Positions 44,538 to 55,906 are shown, numbered from the stretch's first letter. The stretch: 64,000 bases of DNA from JAFAFN01 sp963707555 (GCA_963707555.1 CAVPQM010000010.1:124001-188000); one strand, 5' to 3'. Translations and numbers: made by a program. Notes: a model not told the origin generated them from the sequence alone.

Positions 44538-45403
44538 TCAGCCCCGCAGCGAGCGGAGCATGGCGGTCTGGGTGACGGTCGCGACGTGCACGCCGGTCTC
44601 GCTCCAGAGGTGCAGCACACCGTTCGCCAGCCCGTTGGCGACGTGGGTGCACGTGGAGTCGATCCCGATCCACGTGCCGCTCACCGGGGCGACGACCTGC
44701 ACGTCGATCTGCAGCGACACGCTGCCGACCGGTTCGGCACCGTCGCCGAGCGCGACGACGAGCGCTGAACCGAGCGCGTCGCCGGGGATGGCCAGCAACG
44801 CCGGATCCCAGTCGACGCCCTCGGGCGCCGGCGGGTCGGTGAAGCGGAACCAACCCGGCAGCCGCGGCACCCGCTCCTCGCTGCCGGCGACCCTCGTCGG
44901 GAATGGTGGCGATCTGCCACTCGGTGTTGTCGAGGAACCCGAGCGGGAACTCCGCGTCGCCCGCCATCGAGGCCGACGCCGGCCCCGCCGGGGTCGGCAG
45001 CGACGTGAACTCGGCCGGCAGCGGCAGCGGTGACAGGCGCGGGCCGGGCAGGTCGGGGTTGGCGAACACGGCGGACAGCACGACGCTCACCTCGTCCTCC
45101 GGGGCGGTCGCGTCGCGCAGCATGCCCTGGACCTGTGCGGCGCTGCGCCCGTTGCGGAGCACCTGCACCGAGGTGGTGACCGGGCCGCAGGCGACCGGGC
45201 GGCAGTAGGTGGCGCTCGCGCTCGCGAGGGTCAGGTCGTCGCGATCGAGCACGGTCTCCATCGCCCGCAGCGCCGCCGCCATCACCACCCCACCCTGGGC
45301 GAAGAAGAGGCCCCACGCGTCGGTGATCACCGAGTGGCACGAGGTCCGCTCGATCGCCGTCGAGCACCGGGGTGGTGTCGGTCAGGATGTTCGGTGTGGT
45401 CAC
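44538..45403 (-). CDS. thioesterase-like (TesB/hot-dog) family protein, two frameshifts
   Basis: About 287 aa after correcting frame changes near 45352 and 44885. GTG 45403 has AGAGGG four bases upstream and starts TTPNILTDTTPVLDG. The core ITDAWGLFFAQGGVVMAAALRA and the second half LGSALVVALGDGAEPVGS / DVQVVAPVSGTWIGIDSTC are typical of acyl-CoA thioesterase-like double hot-dog proteins. Likely hydrolyses acyl-CoAs. The 161 bases between 45404 and 45564 hold no gene I can support. Confidence 0.7.
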
Positions 45404-45564
45404 AATGCCCTCTCTGACGTGGCCTCCGCGGCCCGCGGCGTGGTCATCGGGCGGGCCGCCGTCCAGGAGTACCCGCTCGCGACGGGGGTGAGTCCACACG
45501 GCAGCGCGTGGGACAGCCGGTGCGTGAGACAGCCGGTCCGTGAGACGACCAGGCGTCGCGATGG

Positions 45565-45768
45565 TCAGTCCTTGCGGAACTGTCCGTCCTTGCCGCCGGT
45601 CACCAGGTTGTAGGCCGAGGCAGCGACGACGATCGGCCAGCAGATCACACCGATCCACGGCACGAAGCCGGTCTCGCCGTTGATCAGGTTGACCAGCGCG
45701 ACGATCGTCAGCACGACCGCCAGCACCAGCACGAGCCACTGCAGCATCCGTCGACGTTCGTTGGTCAT
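45565..45768 (-). CDS. small two-helix membrane protein
   Basis: 67 aa, not recognised. Two hydrophobic stretches (LQWLVLVLAVVLTIVALVNL and VPWIGVICWPIVVAASAYNL) are joined by NGETGF, with charged ends (TNERRRM at the start, GGKDGQFRKD at the end). High GC3 and a clean start support it as real. It lies 22 bases upstream-side of the ABC exporter gene on the same strand, so co-transcription is possible. Confidence 0.7.
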   Translation of the reverse strand: MTNERRRMLQWLVLVLAVVLTIVALVNLINGETGFVPWIGVICWPIVVAASAYNLVTGGKDGQFRKD

Positions 45769-45790
45769 GGGAAGAGCCTACTCGAGCGCC

Positions 45791-47525
45791 TCAGGCGGCG
45801 CGGGTGTTGCCGACCCAGGACTCGTAGAGGCGGCCGTACACGCCGCCCGCCGCGACGAGCTCGTCGTGGGAGCCGAACTGCACGATGCGCCCGGCGTCGA
45901 ACACGATCACCAGGTCCGCCGCCTCGGCGGTCGACAGACGATGCGCGATCGACACCGTCGTGCGCCCCTCGGCCAACCGCGCCAGCGCGACGGCGAGCGC
46001 CCGTTCGGTCTCCGGGTCGACCGCGCTGGTCGCCTCGTCGAGGATCAGCAGCCCCGGATCCGCGAGCTGGGCGCGAGCCAGCGCGACGAGCTGACGCTCC
46101 CCGACCGACAGCGCGTCGCCACGCTCGCCGACCTCGGTCGCCAGCCCGTCGGGCAGTCCGTCGACCCACCAGTCGAGCTCGAGCGCCCGGAACGCCGCGG
46201 CCACCTCGGCGTCGGTGGCGCCGTCACGGCCGTACTTCACGTTCTCGGCGATCGTCGTCTCGAACAGGAAGCCGTCCTGGGGCACCAGTCGGATCGCGGT
46301 CGACCGCGACGCCTTCGAGACCTCGTCCAGCGGGACACCGCCGATCGTGATCACGCCCGACGTCGGATCGGCGAGCCGTGACAGCAACTTGGCGAGCGTC
46401 GTCTTGCCCGACCCGGTCTCACCGACGATGGCGACGTTGACGCCGGCGGGCAGCGTGAGGTCGACGTCGCGCAGCACGGGGTGACCGGGCTCGTACTCGA
46501 AGCCGACGCCCTTCACCGCGACCTCGAGCGCGCCCGCGGGCAGCGTCGACGCCCGGGGTCGGCTCGACCACGTCGATCGGCTCGTCGAGCAGGCGCAGGA
46601 TCTTGTGCCACCCGGCAAGCGCGGTCTGCGTCTGGTCGAGCACCTCACCGATCTCGGCGACCGGCTGCACGATCATGTTGGCGAGGAACACCACGGCGAT
46701 GAGCGTCGCCGCGGTCAGGCCCCACTCCGGTCCCCACCAGACGCCGGCGCCGACCACGGCGGCGAGCGTGAGGCCGCTGAACACGTCGGAGACGGGGAAC
46801 ATGATGGCGAAGAAGAACCGGGCGCGCAGCTGGCTGCGGTACTGGCGGTCGATCGCCCCGTTGAGCCGACGCCGGGCGGCCGGCACGTTCGCGTAGGCAC
46901 GGATGACCCGGATCCCGGTGACGGTCTCGCTGATCTCCGACAGCGTGTCGGAGACCCGGGTGCGCAGGTCGTCGTAGGCGTGCAGCTGCCGCTTCTGCAC
47001 CAGCTTCATCACCGGCACGATGGGCGAGATCACGAGCAGCGTCACGAGCGCGAGCTGCCAGCTGTAGATCGCGATCACGATGAGCGACACGAAGATGATC
47101 GTGAGGTTCACGATCCAGCTGACGGCGCCCCACGACGCGAACTGGGCGAGCGTCTCGATGTCGGAGGTGACCCGGGCGACGAGCACGCCGCGCTTCGACT
47201 CGTTGTGGTGCGCCAGGCTCAGTCGGTGCACGTGGGAGAACGCCCGGGTCCGCAGCCCGAAGATCACGTTCTCGGCGGTGCGCATGAGACGCATGTAGGT
47301 GAAGCGGTTGAGCACGGCGAGCGCCAGCATGGCGACCACGGCCGCGGCACCGGTGCCGAGGATGAAGCCCCAGTCCGGTTCGCCCTCGGAGATGCCCCGG
47401 CTGAGGATCTGCTGGATCGCGATGGGGATCACCATCTTGCCGAGCGCCATGACCAGGGCCATGCCGATCGACAGGCCGATCCCGACGCGCAGCTCCGGGG
47501 TGGAGCGCACACCGGCGCGCAGCAC
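45791..47525 (-). CDS. ABC half-exporter (permease plus ATPase), one frameshift
   Basis: About 578 aa when the membrane half (46560-47525) is joined to the ATPase half across a frame change near 46557. Membrane domain: ALVMALGKMVIPIAIQQIL onward, six helices. ATPase: GETGSGKTTLA, SVGERQLVALARA (signature with Glu) and LLILDEATSA. The GTG at 47525 is the first start after an in-frame stop at 47580, so a few residues may be missing. Probably a heterodimer with the exporter encoded upstream. Confidence 0.8.
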
Positions 47526-47579
47526 CTCGAGTGCGCCGACCTGGATGTCCTCGTCGCCGTCGACCTTCGGCTGCGACCC

Positions 47580-49597
47580 TCACTGGAGCACCCCGTCGGG
47601 ATCGAGGTCGTCGGGCATGTCGGGGTCGTCGGCGAAGCAGGCGTCGTGCTCGACGGCCTCTTCGACCTCGTACGCCGTGACCAGCGCCGCGGTACTCGGC
47701 GTCCGTCGAGCAGCTCGGCGTGGGTGCCGGTGCCCCGCACCGCGCCGTCGTCGAGGTGCACGACACGGTCGGCGAGCAGGATCGTCGAGAGCCGGTGTGC
47801 GACGACCAGCATCGTGGTGTCGCCGGAGCGGAGACCGCCGAGGATCTCGGCCTCGATGACCGGGTCGACCGCCGACGTCGCGTCGTCGAGGATCAGCACC
47901 CGCGGCGCCCCGGCGAGCGCGCGGGCCAGCGCGACCCGCTGACGCTGGCCGCCCGACAGGGTCACGCCCCGCTCCCCGACGACCGTCGCTGCGCCCTTCG
48001 GCAGCTGCGACACGAAGCGGCCGGCCCGTGCACGCTCGAGCGCGTCGGCCAGGCCGTCGTCGCCGACGTCGCGGTCCATCACCACGTTGTCCGCGATCGG
48101 CGCGGCGAACAGGAAGCCCTCCTGGAACGCGAGCGAGACCGAGCTGCGCAGCTCGTCCGCGTCGAGGGTGTCGATCGGGACGCCGCCGACGCGGATCTGC
48201 CCGGCGGAGGGCTCGTCGAGCCGCATCAGCAGGTTGGCGAGCGTGCTCTTGCCCGAGCCCGTCGGACCGACCAGCGCCACGACCTCGCCCGGCGCGGCGT
48301 CGAAGGTGACCGATCGCAGCACCGGGGTGGCGCCGTACTCGAACGACACGCCCTCGACCGCGAGCGACAGCGGACCCTCGGGGAGCGAACCGCTGGCCGC
48401 GTCGACCGCGGTGGCGTCCGCCGACTGCTCGGCGGCGAGCACCGTCGCGCTGCGACGTGCCTCGGGCGCGGCGTCCGGGGCGCGGTCGGTGTCGTGTCGG
48501 GTCAGGGCGCCGGTCGCCGAGGGGTCGGTCGGCTCGGCGAGCAGCGCGTCGACGCGGCTCACCGACACCACCGAACGCGGCATCGACTCGAACATGAACC
48601 CGACGATGCGCATCGGGAACGCCAACCACCCGAACAGCGCGACGGCCTGCACCAGGTCACCGGGTGAGGCCTCGCCGCTGTCGATGCGCCACGCACCGGC
48701 GACGAGCAGCGCCACCGTGCCCAGGTTCGGCAGCAGGTCGATCAGCGGCTGGAAGACCGACGTGAGCCGGGCGACGTCGAGCCGCTCGGTCCGCAGTCGG
48801 CTCGCGGCGGCCTGGAACCGCTCGTCCTCGTGCTCCTCGCGGCCCAGGGTCTTCACCGCGAGCGCTCCGTCGAAGCTCTCGTGCGCGATCGACGAGACCT
48901 CACCGAGGCGGGCCTGCACGATCGCAGCCGGGCCGTTCACCTTGTTCGTGTAGTACCGGCTGAGGAACGCGAGCGCCGGGAACAGGATCAGCGCCACCAA
49001 CGCGAAGTACGGGTCGGTGTTGAACAGGCTGACCAGCGAGATGCCGAGCAGCGCGATCACGCCGATCGAGAACGGCAGCGGCATGAGCAGCTGGGTGCCG
49101 GTGGTGATGTCGACGTCGGCGTTGGCGAGCAGCTGGCCGGTGGGGTGACGCCGGTACGACGACATCGGCATGGTCAGCAGTCGTTCACCGACGGTGCGGC
49201 GCAGCGACGCCTGCATGCGCGTCTCGGTGACCGACCCGTACCAGCGCCGCACGACCACCGACAGGCCGCGCAGCACGGCGACGACGAACAGCGCGGCGAC
49301 CGCCCACCACACCGTGGACGCGGGCACGCCACCGTCGAAGCCGGGTTCGATCACCTCGTCGGTGATGCGGCCCAGCACGTAGGTGGCGCCGACGACCAGC
49401 AGCGCCCACGAGACGCCGCCGATCAGGGACAGCACGAACGGCACCGGGTGCATCGACACGAACCGTGCGATGAGCGCGAGGCCCTGTCGGGTCGGTGAGC
49501 GGTCCGACGCGTCAGGGCCGACCGGCGGCGTGCCGTCGCCGACCGGCGGGGTCTCGTCGTCGGGCGCTGCGTCCGAGGGATGTGCGACTGCGGTCAC
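47580..49597 (-). CDS. ABC half-exporter (permease plus ATPase), frameshift near the C-terminus
   Basis: About 672 aa from GTG 49597. Six-helix domain from PFVLSLIGGVSWALLVVGAT. ATPase with GPTGSGKSTLA, LSGGQRQRVALARA and VLILDDATSAVD; the Walker B acid is Asp rather than Glu, the pattern of the degenerate half of heterodimeric exporters. The frame changes near 47697, after which DPDMPDDLDPDGVLQ ends the protein. It partners the gene downstream. Substrate unknown; drug or lipid export are both common. Confidence 0.82.
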
Positions 49598-49724
49598 CGG
49601 GTACTCAACACTCCGGGTTCGAGGGGCGTTCCACCGTACCCAGCGCGCCGCGCCGGGGCAGAACCGATTCGGTGCCGCAGCGGCTCGGGACGAGCGCGCG
49701 TGCGGGTGGCTCGGGGGTGAGCGC

Positions 49725-49787
49725 GACACACGTCCCGTGCGACCGGTCGGGGCCGTGACCCCGGGAGGTCGACGCGGGACGTGCGTC
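49725..49787. terminator. imperfect hairpin after the aldehyde dehydrogenase gene
   Basis: Arms 49725-49744 and 49767-49787 pair over about 17 positions with one mismatch and a small bulge; loop about 22 bases. It lies 15 bases past the gene end. The rest of 49598-49801 shows nothing coding. Confidence 0.45.
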
Positions 49788-49801
49788 GAGGTGCGTGGTG
49801 C

Positions 49802-51239
49802 TCAGAGCTGGATCGACTTGGTCTCGAGGAACTCCTCGAGACCGAAGCGGCCACGCTCGCGGGTGTTGCCCGACTGCTTGTAGCCGCCGAAGGGCGCCGC
49901 GGTGTTGAACGCCGCACCGTTGATGTCGACCTGTCCGGTGCGCATGCGACGGGCGATGGCCTTGGCACGCTCCGGATCCGCCGACTGCACACCGCCGGAG
50001 AGCCCGTAGATCGTGCCGTTCGCGATCTCGACCGCCTCGTCGTCGTCGCGGTAGGTGAGGATCGACAGCACCGGGCCGAAGATCTCCTCCTGGGCGATGG
50101 TCATGTCGGGGGTCGACGTCGCCGAAGACGGTCGGCTTGACGTAGTAGCCCTTCTCGAACTCCTCGGGCTGCTCGGGGCCACCGAGCAGCAGCGTCGCAC
50201 CCTCGTCGATGCCCTTCCGGATGTACTCGCGCACCCGCTCCTGGTGCGCCTTGGACGACGAGCGGCCCGAGGGCGTGGAAGATGTCGGGCTCGTCGGCCT
50301 TGGGGTCGACGAGGCGTGCACTTGGAGGCCTCCTCGACGATGGCGTCGACGAACTCGTCCTTGCGGGACTCCGGCACCAGCACACGGGTGAGCGCCGAGC
50401 ACGTCTGGCCCGAGTTGATGAACGACGAGAACACGCCGCCCATGGCGATCGTCGGCGGGATCGGCGTCGTCGAGGATGATGTTGGCCGACTTGCCGCCGA
50501 GCTCGAGGCCGACACGCTTGACGGTCGCCGCGGCGGTCTTCGTGCACCGCCGCGCCGGCCCGGCCCGAACCGGTGAACGAGATCATGTCGATGTCGGGGT
50601 GGGCGGACATGGCCTCGCCGACGACGGGGCCGGTAGCCGACGACCATGTTGAACACGCCGGCGGGCAGGCCGGCCTCGTCGATGCACCTCGGCGAGGATG
50701 TAGGCGTTGAGCGGCGTCACCTCGGACGGCTTGAGCACCACGGTGCAGCCTGCGGCGATCGCCGGGACGATCTTGCAGATGATCAGGTAGAGCGGGTAGT
50801 TCCACGGCGTGATGGCGCCGACGACGCCGATCGGCTCGCGGACGATCAGCGAGTTGCCGATGGTCTCCTCGAAGTCGTAGTTCTCGACGAGGGTGGCGAA
50901 GCTCTCCCACTCCCCCATGGACAGCCCGGCCTGGACCATCTGGGCGAACGTCTTGGGCGAGCCCACCTCGGAGGAGATGGTGTCGACGATGTCGTCGAAG
51001 CGGGCCGCGAGGCCGGCGCCGATGTCGCGCAGGTACTTGGCCCGCACGTCGATCGGCGTGAGCGACCAGGTCGCGAACGCCGCCTTCGCCGCCGCGACCG
51101 CGTCGTCGACGTCGGCCTGCGTGCCCTCGGCGACCTGCGCGATGACCTCTTCGGTGGCGGAGTCCGTCACCTCGGTTCGCGTCGTTCCCTTCGAAGGCAC
51201 CCACTTGCCGTCGATGTAGAAGTTCTCGAGCACCTTCAT
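49802..51239 (-). pseudogene. aldehyde dehydrogenase, many frameshifts
   Basis: Starts intact (MKVLENFYIDGKWVPSKG) through GAITPWNYPLYLIICKIVPA and KPSEVTPLNAYILAEV. From 50690 to 50100 the frame changes at least six times (near 50685, 50632, 50540, 50460, 50318 and 50105). The end is again intact: INSGQTCSALTRVLV (catalytic Cys), AQEEIFGPVLSILTYRDDD, APFGGYKQSGNTRERG. All family motifs survive in order, and high GC3 persists in whichever frame is open, which argues for clustered assembly errors rather than old decay. About 479 aa if repaired. Confidence 0.75.
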
Positions 51240-51451
51240 GGTTCCCCCTTCGACCGGTCTGGGTGCGCCAGCCGGACTCGGATCTTCGGTTGTCTGCGGC
51301 TCGTCGGATCACCGAACGGCCCCCGGCGGCAGGCGTCGGTGCGGCGCGCTTCCCCCGAAACTTGACCGGTCCGTCAAGTCGCTGCCCGATGGTACCCCCG
51401 ACTCGTTCCGCCTGCGCCGCGGCGTGCGCTCGCCCGTGCCGAATGCCGCGG

Positions 51452-51480
51452 TTGACAGTGTTGTCAGTCACAACGATACG
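51452..51480 (+). promoter_or_regulatory. candidate promoter of the kinase gene, possibly leaderless
   Basis: TTGACA (51452-51457), 17-base spacer, GATACG (51475-51480). The ATG at 51490 lies where transcription should begin, suggesting a leaderless mRNA. The -35 overlaps inverted repeats TGACA-GTGT-TGTCA and GTTGT-CAGTC-ACAAC, which may be a regulator site. The rest of 51240-51450 shows nothing else. Confidence 0.5.
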
Positions 51481-51489
51481 CTCACGGGC

Positions 51490-53397
51490 ATGGGACGGGA
51501 GGACCAGGGCGCGGAGCCTCCGGGCGCTGGCGGGCCGGTGGACGGCCACGAGATCGGACAGGCGGGCGAGGACGGCAGCGGCGTGACCGACCAGGTCGAC
51601 GCCGGGGCGACGCTCGCTCCCGAGGTCGCGCACTCGGCGCCGCGGACCGACGGGTCACCGCGGACCGTCGTGGTCGACGGCTACGACCGGGTCGAGCTGA
51701 TCGGCCGTGGCGGGTTCGCGACCGTGTGGCAGGCACGTCAGATCACCATGGACCGGGTCGTCGCGCTCAAGGTGATGGACCACCACCTGACCGACGACGA
51801 GGCGGTCCGTCGCTTCGCGTTGGAGTCCAGCGCGCTCGTCGAGCTCTCGTGGAACACCCACATCGTGCACGTGTACGACACCGGCGTGACCGCCGACGGT
51901 CGCCCCTACCTGGCCATGGAGTACCTGCCGGCCGGCACGCTGGGCGACCGGGTCCGCGCCGAGGGCGCCCTGCCGCCCGACGAGGTGCGTCGGATCGGAC
52001 TGGCGTTGACCGACGCGGTCGGCGCCGCGCACGAGGCCGGCGTGCTGCACCGCGACCTCAAGCCCGACAACGTCCTGCTCGGACGACGCGACGAGGCCAA
52101 GTTGGCCGACTTCGGCATCGCCCGCATCGCCGGACAGTCCGTCACCTCGACCTCGACCTCACAGGCGTTCCGGGGCACGATCCTGCACGCTGCGCCCGAG
52201 TTGCTCGACGGGGAGCAGCCCAGCGAGGCGAGTGACATCTGGAGCGTCGGATCGACGCTCTACACCCTGTGCACCGGTCACGCGCCGTTCGCCCGGACCA
52301 CCGAGGGAGAGGACTCGGTCACCGCGATCATCCGACGGACGCTGCTCGACGAGCCGCCGTCGCTGCCCGATTCGGTGCCGGCGGACCTCGCCGCAGCGAT
52401 CCTCGCCTGCCTCGCCAAGGAGCCCGACGACCGCCCGACGAACGTCGCCGAGCTGCACGCCCGACTCGAGGCAGCTGCGACGCCCGAGTCGACCGACACG
52501 ACGGACAGCGCCGCGCCGACGCGCTCGTCCGCAGCGGCGAGCGATGACGACACGTCGAGTCGCCGACCGGTGCTGCTCGCCGTGGCGGCGGTCGCGGTCG
52601 TGGCCGCCGTCGCCGTGTCGCTCTGGCTGTCGTCGCGCTCCGAGGACGAGCCGGGGTCGGGAGGCTCCGGGACCACGACCTCGGAACCGACCACGGCAGA
52701 CCTGTCCGACGACGCCCGCGAAGAGATCCTCACCCGACCCGACGGAGTCTCCGACCTGCGACCGCTGGCGGCGACCGGACGGGCCGACACCTCGGCATCG
52801 CTGCGAGACACGCTCAACCGCTTCGAGGCCTCGACGACCTCACCGGCGGTCCGCAACCCCACGATCCAACGGAACATGGGCGGCGAGGAGCTCGACTTCG
52901 GGACGCTGCCCGCCCAGATGGACTTCGCCGCCACCAACAAGGCCTTGAACGACGACTGCTACAAGGTCTTCCTCGAGGACCAGGTCGTGACGGGGTCTGC
53001 GGCGGGGATCTGGTCCGACGGCGTCCAGGGCGTCCTGGTCAACGCGATCCAACTCGAGTCGCCCGAGGCCGCGCTGCAGTACTACTGGGCCACGGCGCTC
53101 TACCACGGCCTGGCCGAGGGCCAGTGCTCCGGCTGGCCGCCCGACGGCAATGCCATCCGACCCGATGGTCTGGTCGTGGATCGCCGGGAGTTCGACGTGC
53201 AGGCGACACCCGATCAGCTGCTGACGGCCATCGCGAACGACTTCGAGGTCGGGTCCCTGCGGATGGCGCTCGCCTACCAGTCGCTCTCGCTCATCGACGA
53301 CACCGTGGTCGTCGCCAGCGTCGGCACCGCTGTCACCGCCGATCCGGCCGAGTTGACCCGGACCATCGACGAGGCGATCGCCGCGTTCAGCAACTGA
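51490..53397 (+). CDS. membrane Ser/Thr protein kinase with extracellular domain
   Basis: 635 aa. Kinase domain about 64-330: GRGGFATVW (72-80), K94 (ALKVM), HRDLKPDN (187-194), DFG (207-209), HAAPELL. A Ser/Thr-rich linker leads to one membrane helix (361-380), then an extracellular domain of about 250 aa with Cys in NDDCYKVF and EGQCSGWPP. That sensor domain matches no PASTA repeat; it is unrecognised. Type I PknB-like topology: the outside domain senses a signal and the inside kinase phosphorylates proteins. Confidence 0.92.
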   Translation: MGREDQGAEPPGAGGPVDGHEIGQAGEDGSGVTDQVDAGATLAPEVAHSAPRTDGSPRTVVVDGYDRVELIGRGGFATVWQARQITMDRVVALKVMDHHLTDDEAVRRFALESSALVELSWNTHIVHVYDTGVTADGRPYLAMEYLPAGTLGDRVRAEGALPPDEVRRIGLALTDAVGAAHEAGVLHRDLKPDNVLLGRRDEAKLADFGIARIAGQSVTSTSTSQAFRGTILHAAPELLDGEQPSEASDIWSVGSTLYTLCTGHAPFARTTEGEDSVTAIIRRTLLDEPPSLPDSVPADLAAAILACLAKEPDDRPTNVAELHARLEAAATPESTDTTDSAAPTRSSAAASDDDTSSRRPVLLAVAAVAVVAAVAVSLWLSSRSEDEPGSGGSGTTTSEPTTADLSDDAREEILTRPDGVSDLRPLAATGRADTSASLRDTLNRFEASTTSPAVRNPTIQRNMGGEELDFGTLPAQMDFAATNKALNDDCYKVFLEDQVVTGSAAGIWSDGVQGVLVNAIQLESPEAALQYYWATALYHGLAEGQCSGWPPDGNAIRPDGLVVDRREFDVQATPDQLLTAIANDFEVGSLRMALAYQSLSLIDDTVVVASVGTAVTADPAELTRTIDEAIAAFSN

Positions 53398-53476
53398 GCG
53401 GCTTCACGGCGAGCCGTCCCGCGACGGCCCGCGCCTGCACAGGCCGACCCGCCGCGCGAGGCGTACGATTCCCACC

Positions 53477-54664
53477 ATGGGCGACGATCCGACGCCGGAG
53501 CAGGGGGCAGACCCGGATCCGTTCGAGAACCTGACGCTCGACGAGTCCTTCGTCAGCTCGGCCTCGATCAGCGAGCCGGCCGCAGCCGAGCGCGAACGCT
53601 CCGCCCGGGCGCGAGCGGAGCGTGAGGCAAACCTCCAGCGCCTGCTGGCCGACGAGGCCGCCAGCCGTGAGAGCGTTCGCTACGGACAGCACCGGTACGC
53701 GCCGGGTGAGTGGGACGACGACTTCCTGGACGACCCCGACACCGAGCGCCCGCCGGGACGCGGCCGCACCGTGCGCATCGTCGCGGTGCTGGTGCTCGTC
53801 GCCGTGTTCGTCGTCTACGGCATCAGCCAGTTCATGTCGCGGCGCGACCCGCAGGTCACCACCCCCACCTCGCTCGAGCGCACCACCTCCGACGATCCCG
53901 TCGCGTCCGCCGGCCCGTCGGACCCGCGTGTCGAGGTCGTGCGGCCGACCGATTGGCCACCCGCGTCGACCGAGTCGTCACCGACCCCGCTCGGCGTGCC
54001 CGCGGCCGTCGACGGCGACGGCGGTCCGCACTCGTTCCTGCAGCTCCAACCCGACGGCACCACGGCGGTCGCCTACGACCCGTGCCGACCGATCCACTAC
54101 GTGACCCGACCCGGCGGACCGCCCGAGGGCGACGTGCTCGTCCGCGAGGCGATCGCCGCGGTGTCCGCCGCGACGGGGCTGCGCTTCGTCGACGACGGCA
54201 CGACCGAGGAGGGTCCGTCGGACACCCGTTCGCCGTACCAGCCCGAGGTGTACGGGGAGCGGTGGGCGCCGGTGCTGTTCACCTGGTCCGACCCGGTCGA
54301 GTCACCCCGCTTGGGCGAGATCACCCCGGAGGCGCCGCAGGCGAACCCGGCCGCCTACGCCGGCAGCATCGCGGTCGGACTCCCCGAATCCGCCGACGCG
54401 GCCGACCCGGAGAAGGTGTTCGTGACCGGTTCGGTCACCCTCGACGACGCGGACCTGTCCCGCATGTCCGAGAGCCAGGACGGCCGGGCACGCGCTCGGG
54501 CCGTGATCCAGCACGAGATCGCCCACCTGGTCGGCCTCGGCCACGTGGACGACCGCAAGCAGCTGATGTACCCGACGATCAACTCGAACATCACCGGGTT
54601 CAACGAGGGCGACCTCGAAGGTCTCGCCGCCCTCGGCCGCGGCGCCTGCTTCCCCCAGATCTGA
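53477..54664 (+). CDS. membrane-anchored matrixin-like zinc metalloprotease
   Basis: 395 aa. Acidic cytosolic N-terminus with a Glu/Arg-rich probable coiled coil (35-62), one membrane helix (100-117), a Ser/Thr/Pro linker, and an extracellular protease domain. The metzincin motif HEIAHLVGLGH (346-356) and the Met-turn QLMYP (Met364) are intact. DPCRPIHYVTRPGG opens the domain, as in other bacterial matrixin-like proteins. It starts 80 bases after the kinase. It may process surface proteins; no substrate is visible. Confidence 0.88.
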   Translation: MGDDPTPEQGADPDPFENLTLDESFVSSASISEPAAAERERSARARAEREANLQRLLADEAASRESVRYGQHRYAPGEWDDDFLDDPDTERPPGRGRTVRIVAVLVLVAVFVVYGISQFMSRRDPQVTTPTSLERTTSDDPVASAGPSDPRVEVVRPTDWPPASTESSPTPLGVPAAVDGDGGPHSFLQLQPDGTTAVAYDPCRPIHYVTRPGGPPEGDVLVREAIAAVSAATGLRFVDDGTTEEGPSDTRSPYQPEVYGERWAPVLFTWSDPVESPRLGEITPEAPQANPAAYAGSIAVGLPESADAADPEKVFVTGSVTLDDADLSRMSESQDGRARARAVIQHEIAHLVGLGHVDDRKQLMYPTINSNITGFNEGDLEGLAALGRGACFPQI

Positions 54665-54683
54665 CGGTCCTCCCCCGCTCTCC

Positions 54684-54735
54684 CGAAATCCGACTCGGTT
54701 TCGGGGTCATCACCGCGAAACGGAGACGGAAGTCG
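54684..54735. terminator. GAAACGGAG-family inverted repeat, copy A
   Basis: Arms 54684-54703 and 54716-54735 pair at 16 of 20 positions around a 12-base loop. The right arm has the core CGAAACGGAGACGGA. It begins 20 bases after the protease stop, so terminator function is likely. Confidence 0.6.
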
Positions 54736-54859
54736 GCCTGTGGGAGCTGGTTGGAGTGGAGGCAACGAGCGGCCGGTGGAACCTGTCGCCGGCGTCGGTA
54801 GCGTGCTCAGGACGGGGACCTCGCACGCAGCGCCGCGTCGCCCGCGACGAGGAGCACTG

Positions 54860-55906
54860 GTGATCACTCGACGTTCCCCGCTCACGATGTGCGCCGTCGC
54901 CGTGGTCGCAGCGTTGACCGCCTCCGGTTGCGTCCCGCCCGATCAGGGCGGGCCCCCGACCACCGAGCCTGGGGCCTCACCTGAGGCACCACGGCTGCAT
55001 CTCCCTTCGGCACTGCCCGAGGGATCCGTCGCGATCGTCGCCCACAGCACACCGACGGGCCACATCTCCGACTACGTCGTGGACGCCGATGGTGCCCGAC
55101 CGTGGGACGACGCCGACGTGGCGGACCGACGACTCATGGCACAGGTGTTCGGCTGGCTCTCGAGCACCGGCGTGGAGCTCCGGGAGCGCGACGAGGGAGG
55201 CATCGCCCGCTGCACCGAGTTCGAAGGCACCGACTGCGACGACGTCCCCCTCCTCGGCGGCGCGGCCCACAGGGGGTTCTCGCCCGACGGCACCCGCTTC
55301 GCCGTGGTCGAGGACGTCGGCGACACGTCGGTGCTGCGCGTGTACGACACCGCGACACTCGAGGTCCTGATCCAGAGCCCGGTCACCCGCCACCCGGGTC
55401 ACCAGCCACCGGTGTGGAGCCCGGACTCAGCCTCGTTGCTGGTCCTGGTACCGGTCGACGGTGCGAGCAGCTCGTTCGCCGGGTCGATCGCCACGATCCA
55501 GGTCACTCCTGGAGCGGAGCCCGTCATGCTCCAGGAAGGTGACGACGACTCGTTCGCCGGCGCGCCGGTGGGTTGGAGCGACGACGGATGGCTCTCGTAC
55601 CTCTGGGTCGAGCATCTCGGGCTCGACACGACGGAGTACACCGTTCGGTCCCGACCCGCCGCGGGCAGCGGCGCGGAACGCATCCTCGGTACGACGGGCT
55701 ACCTGTCGTTCGCTGCTGCCCTGCGCGACGGTTCCGTGATCGCATCGCCTCAGCGTGACGCGAGCGAACTGGGCGAGGTGCCGCACCTGTTCGGCCTGGC
55801 GTCGGCGACCGGCACGCCGCTCGCCCGCCCGGTGCTCGCGACCATCGGCGGTGAGCAGGCTGGTTCGACCACCCGGATCATCGGCATCGCCCTCACGGGG
55901 CGTTGA
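54860..55906 (+). CDS. propeller-like lipoprotein 1
   Basis: 348 aa from GTG 54860 (GAGGAG six to seven bases upstream). Signal peptide with lipobox LTASGC. The mature part has WD40/TolB-like sheets marked by FSPDGTRFAVVED, WSPDSASLLVL and WSDDGWLSYLW, and a Cys pair in ARCTEFEGTDCDDVP. It is exported and lipid-anchored. Function unknown. First of three adjacent paralogues; about half its residues match the second copy by eye. Confidence 0.8.
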   Translation: MITRRSPLTMCAVAVVAALTASGCVPPDQGGPPTTEPGASPEAPRLHLPSALPEGSVAIVAHSTPTGHISDYVVDADGARPWDDADVADRRLMAQVFGWLSSTGVELRERDEGGIARCTEFEGTDCDDVPLLGGAAHRGFSPDGTRFAVVEDVGDTSVLRVYDTATLEVLIQSPVTRHPGHQPPVWSPDSASLLVLVPVDGASSSFAGSIATIQVTPGAEPVMLQEGDDDSFAGAPVGWSDDGWLSYLWVEHLGLDTTEYTVRSRPAAGSGAERILGTTGYLSFAAALRDGSVIASPQRDASELGEVPHLFGLASATGTPLARPVLATIGGEQAGSTTRIIGIALTGR

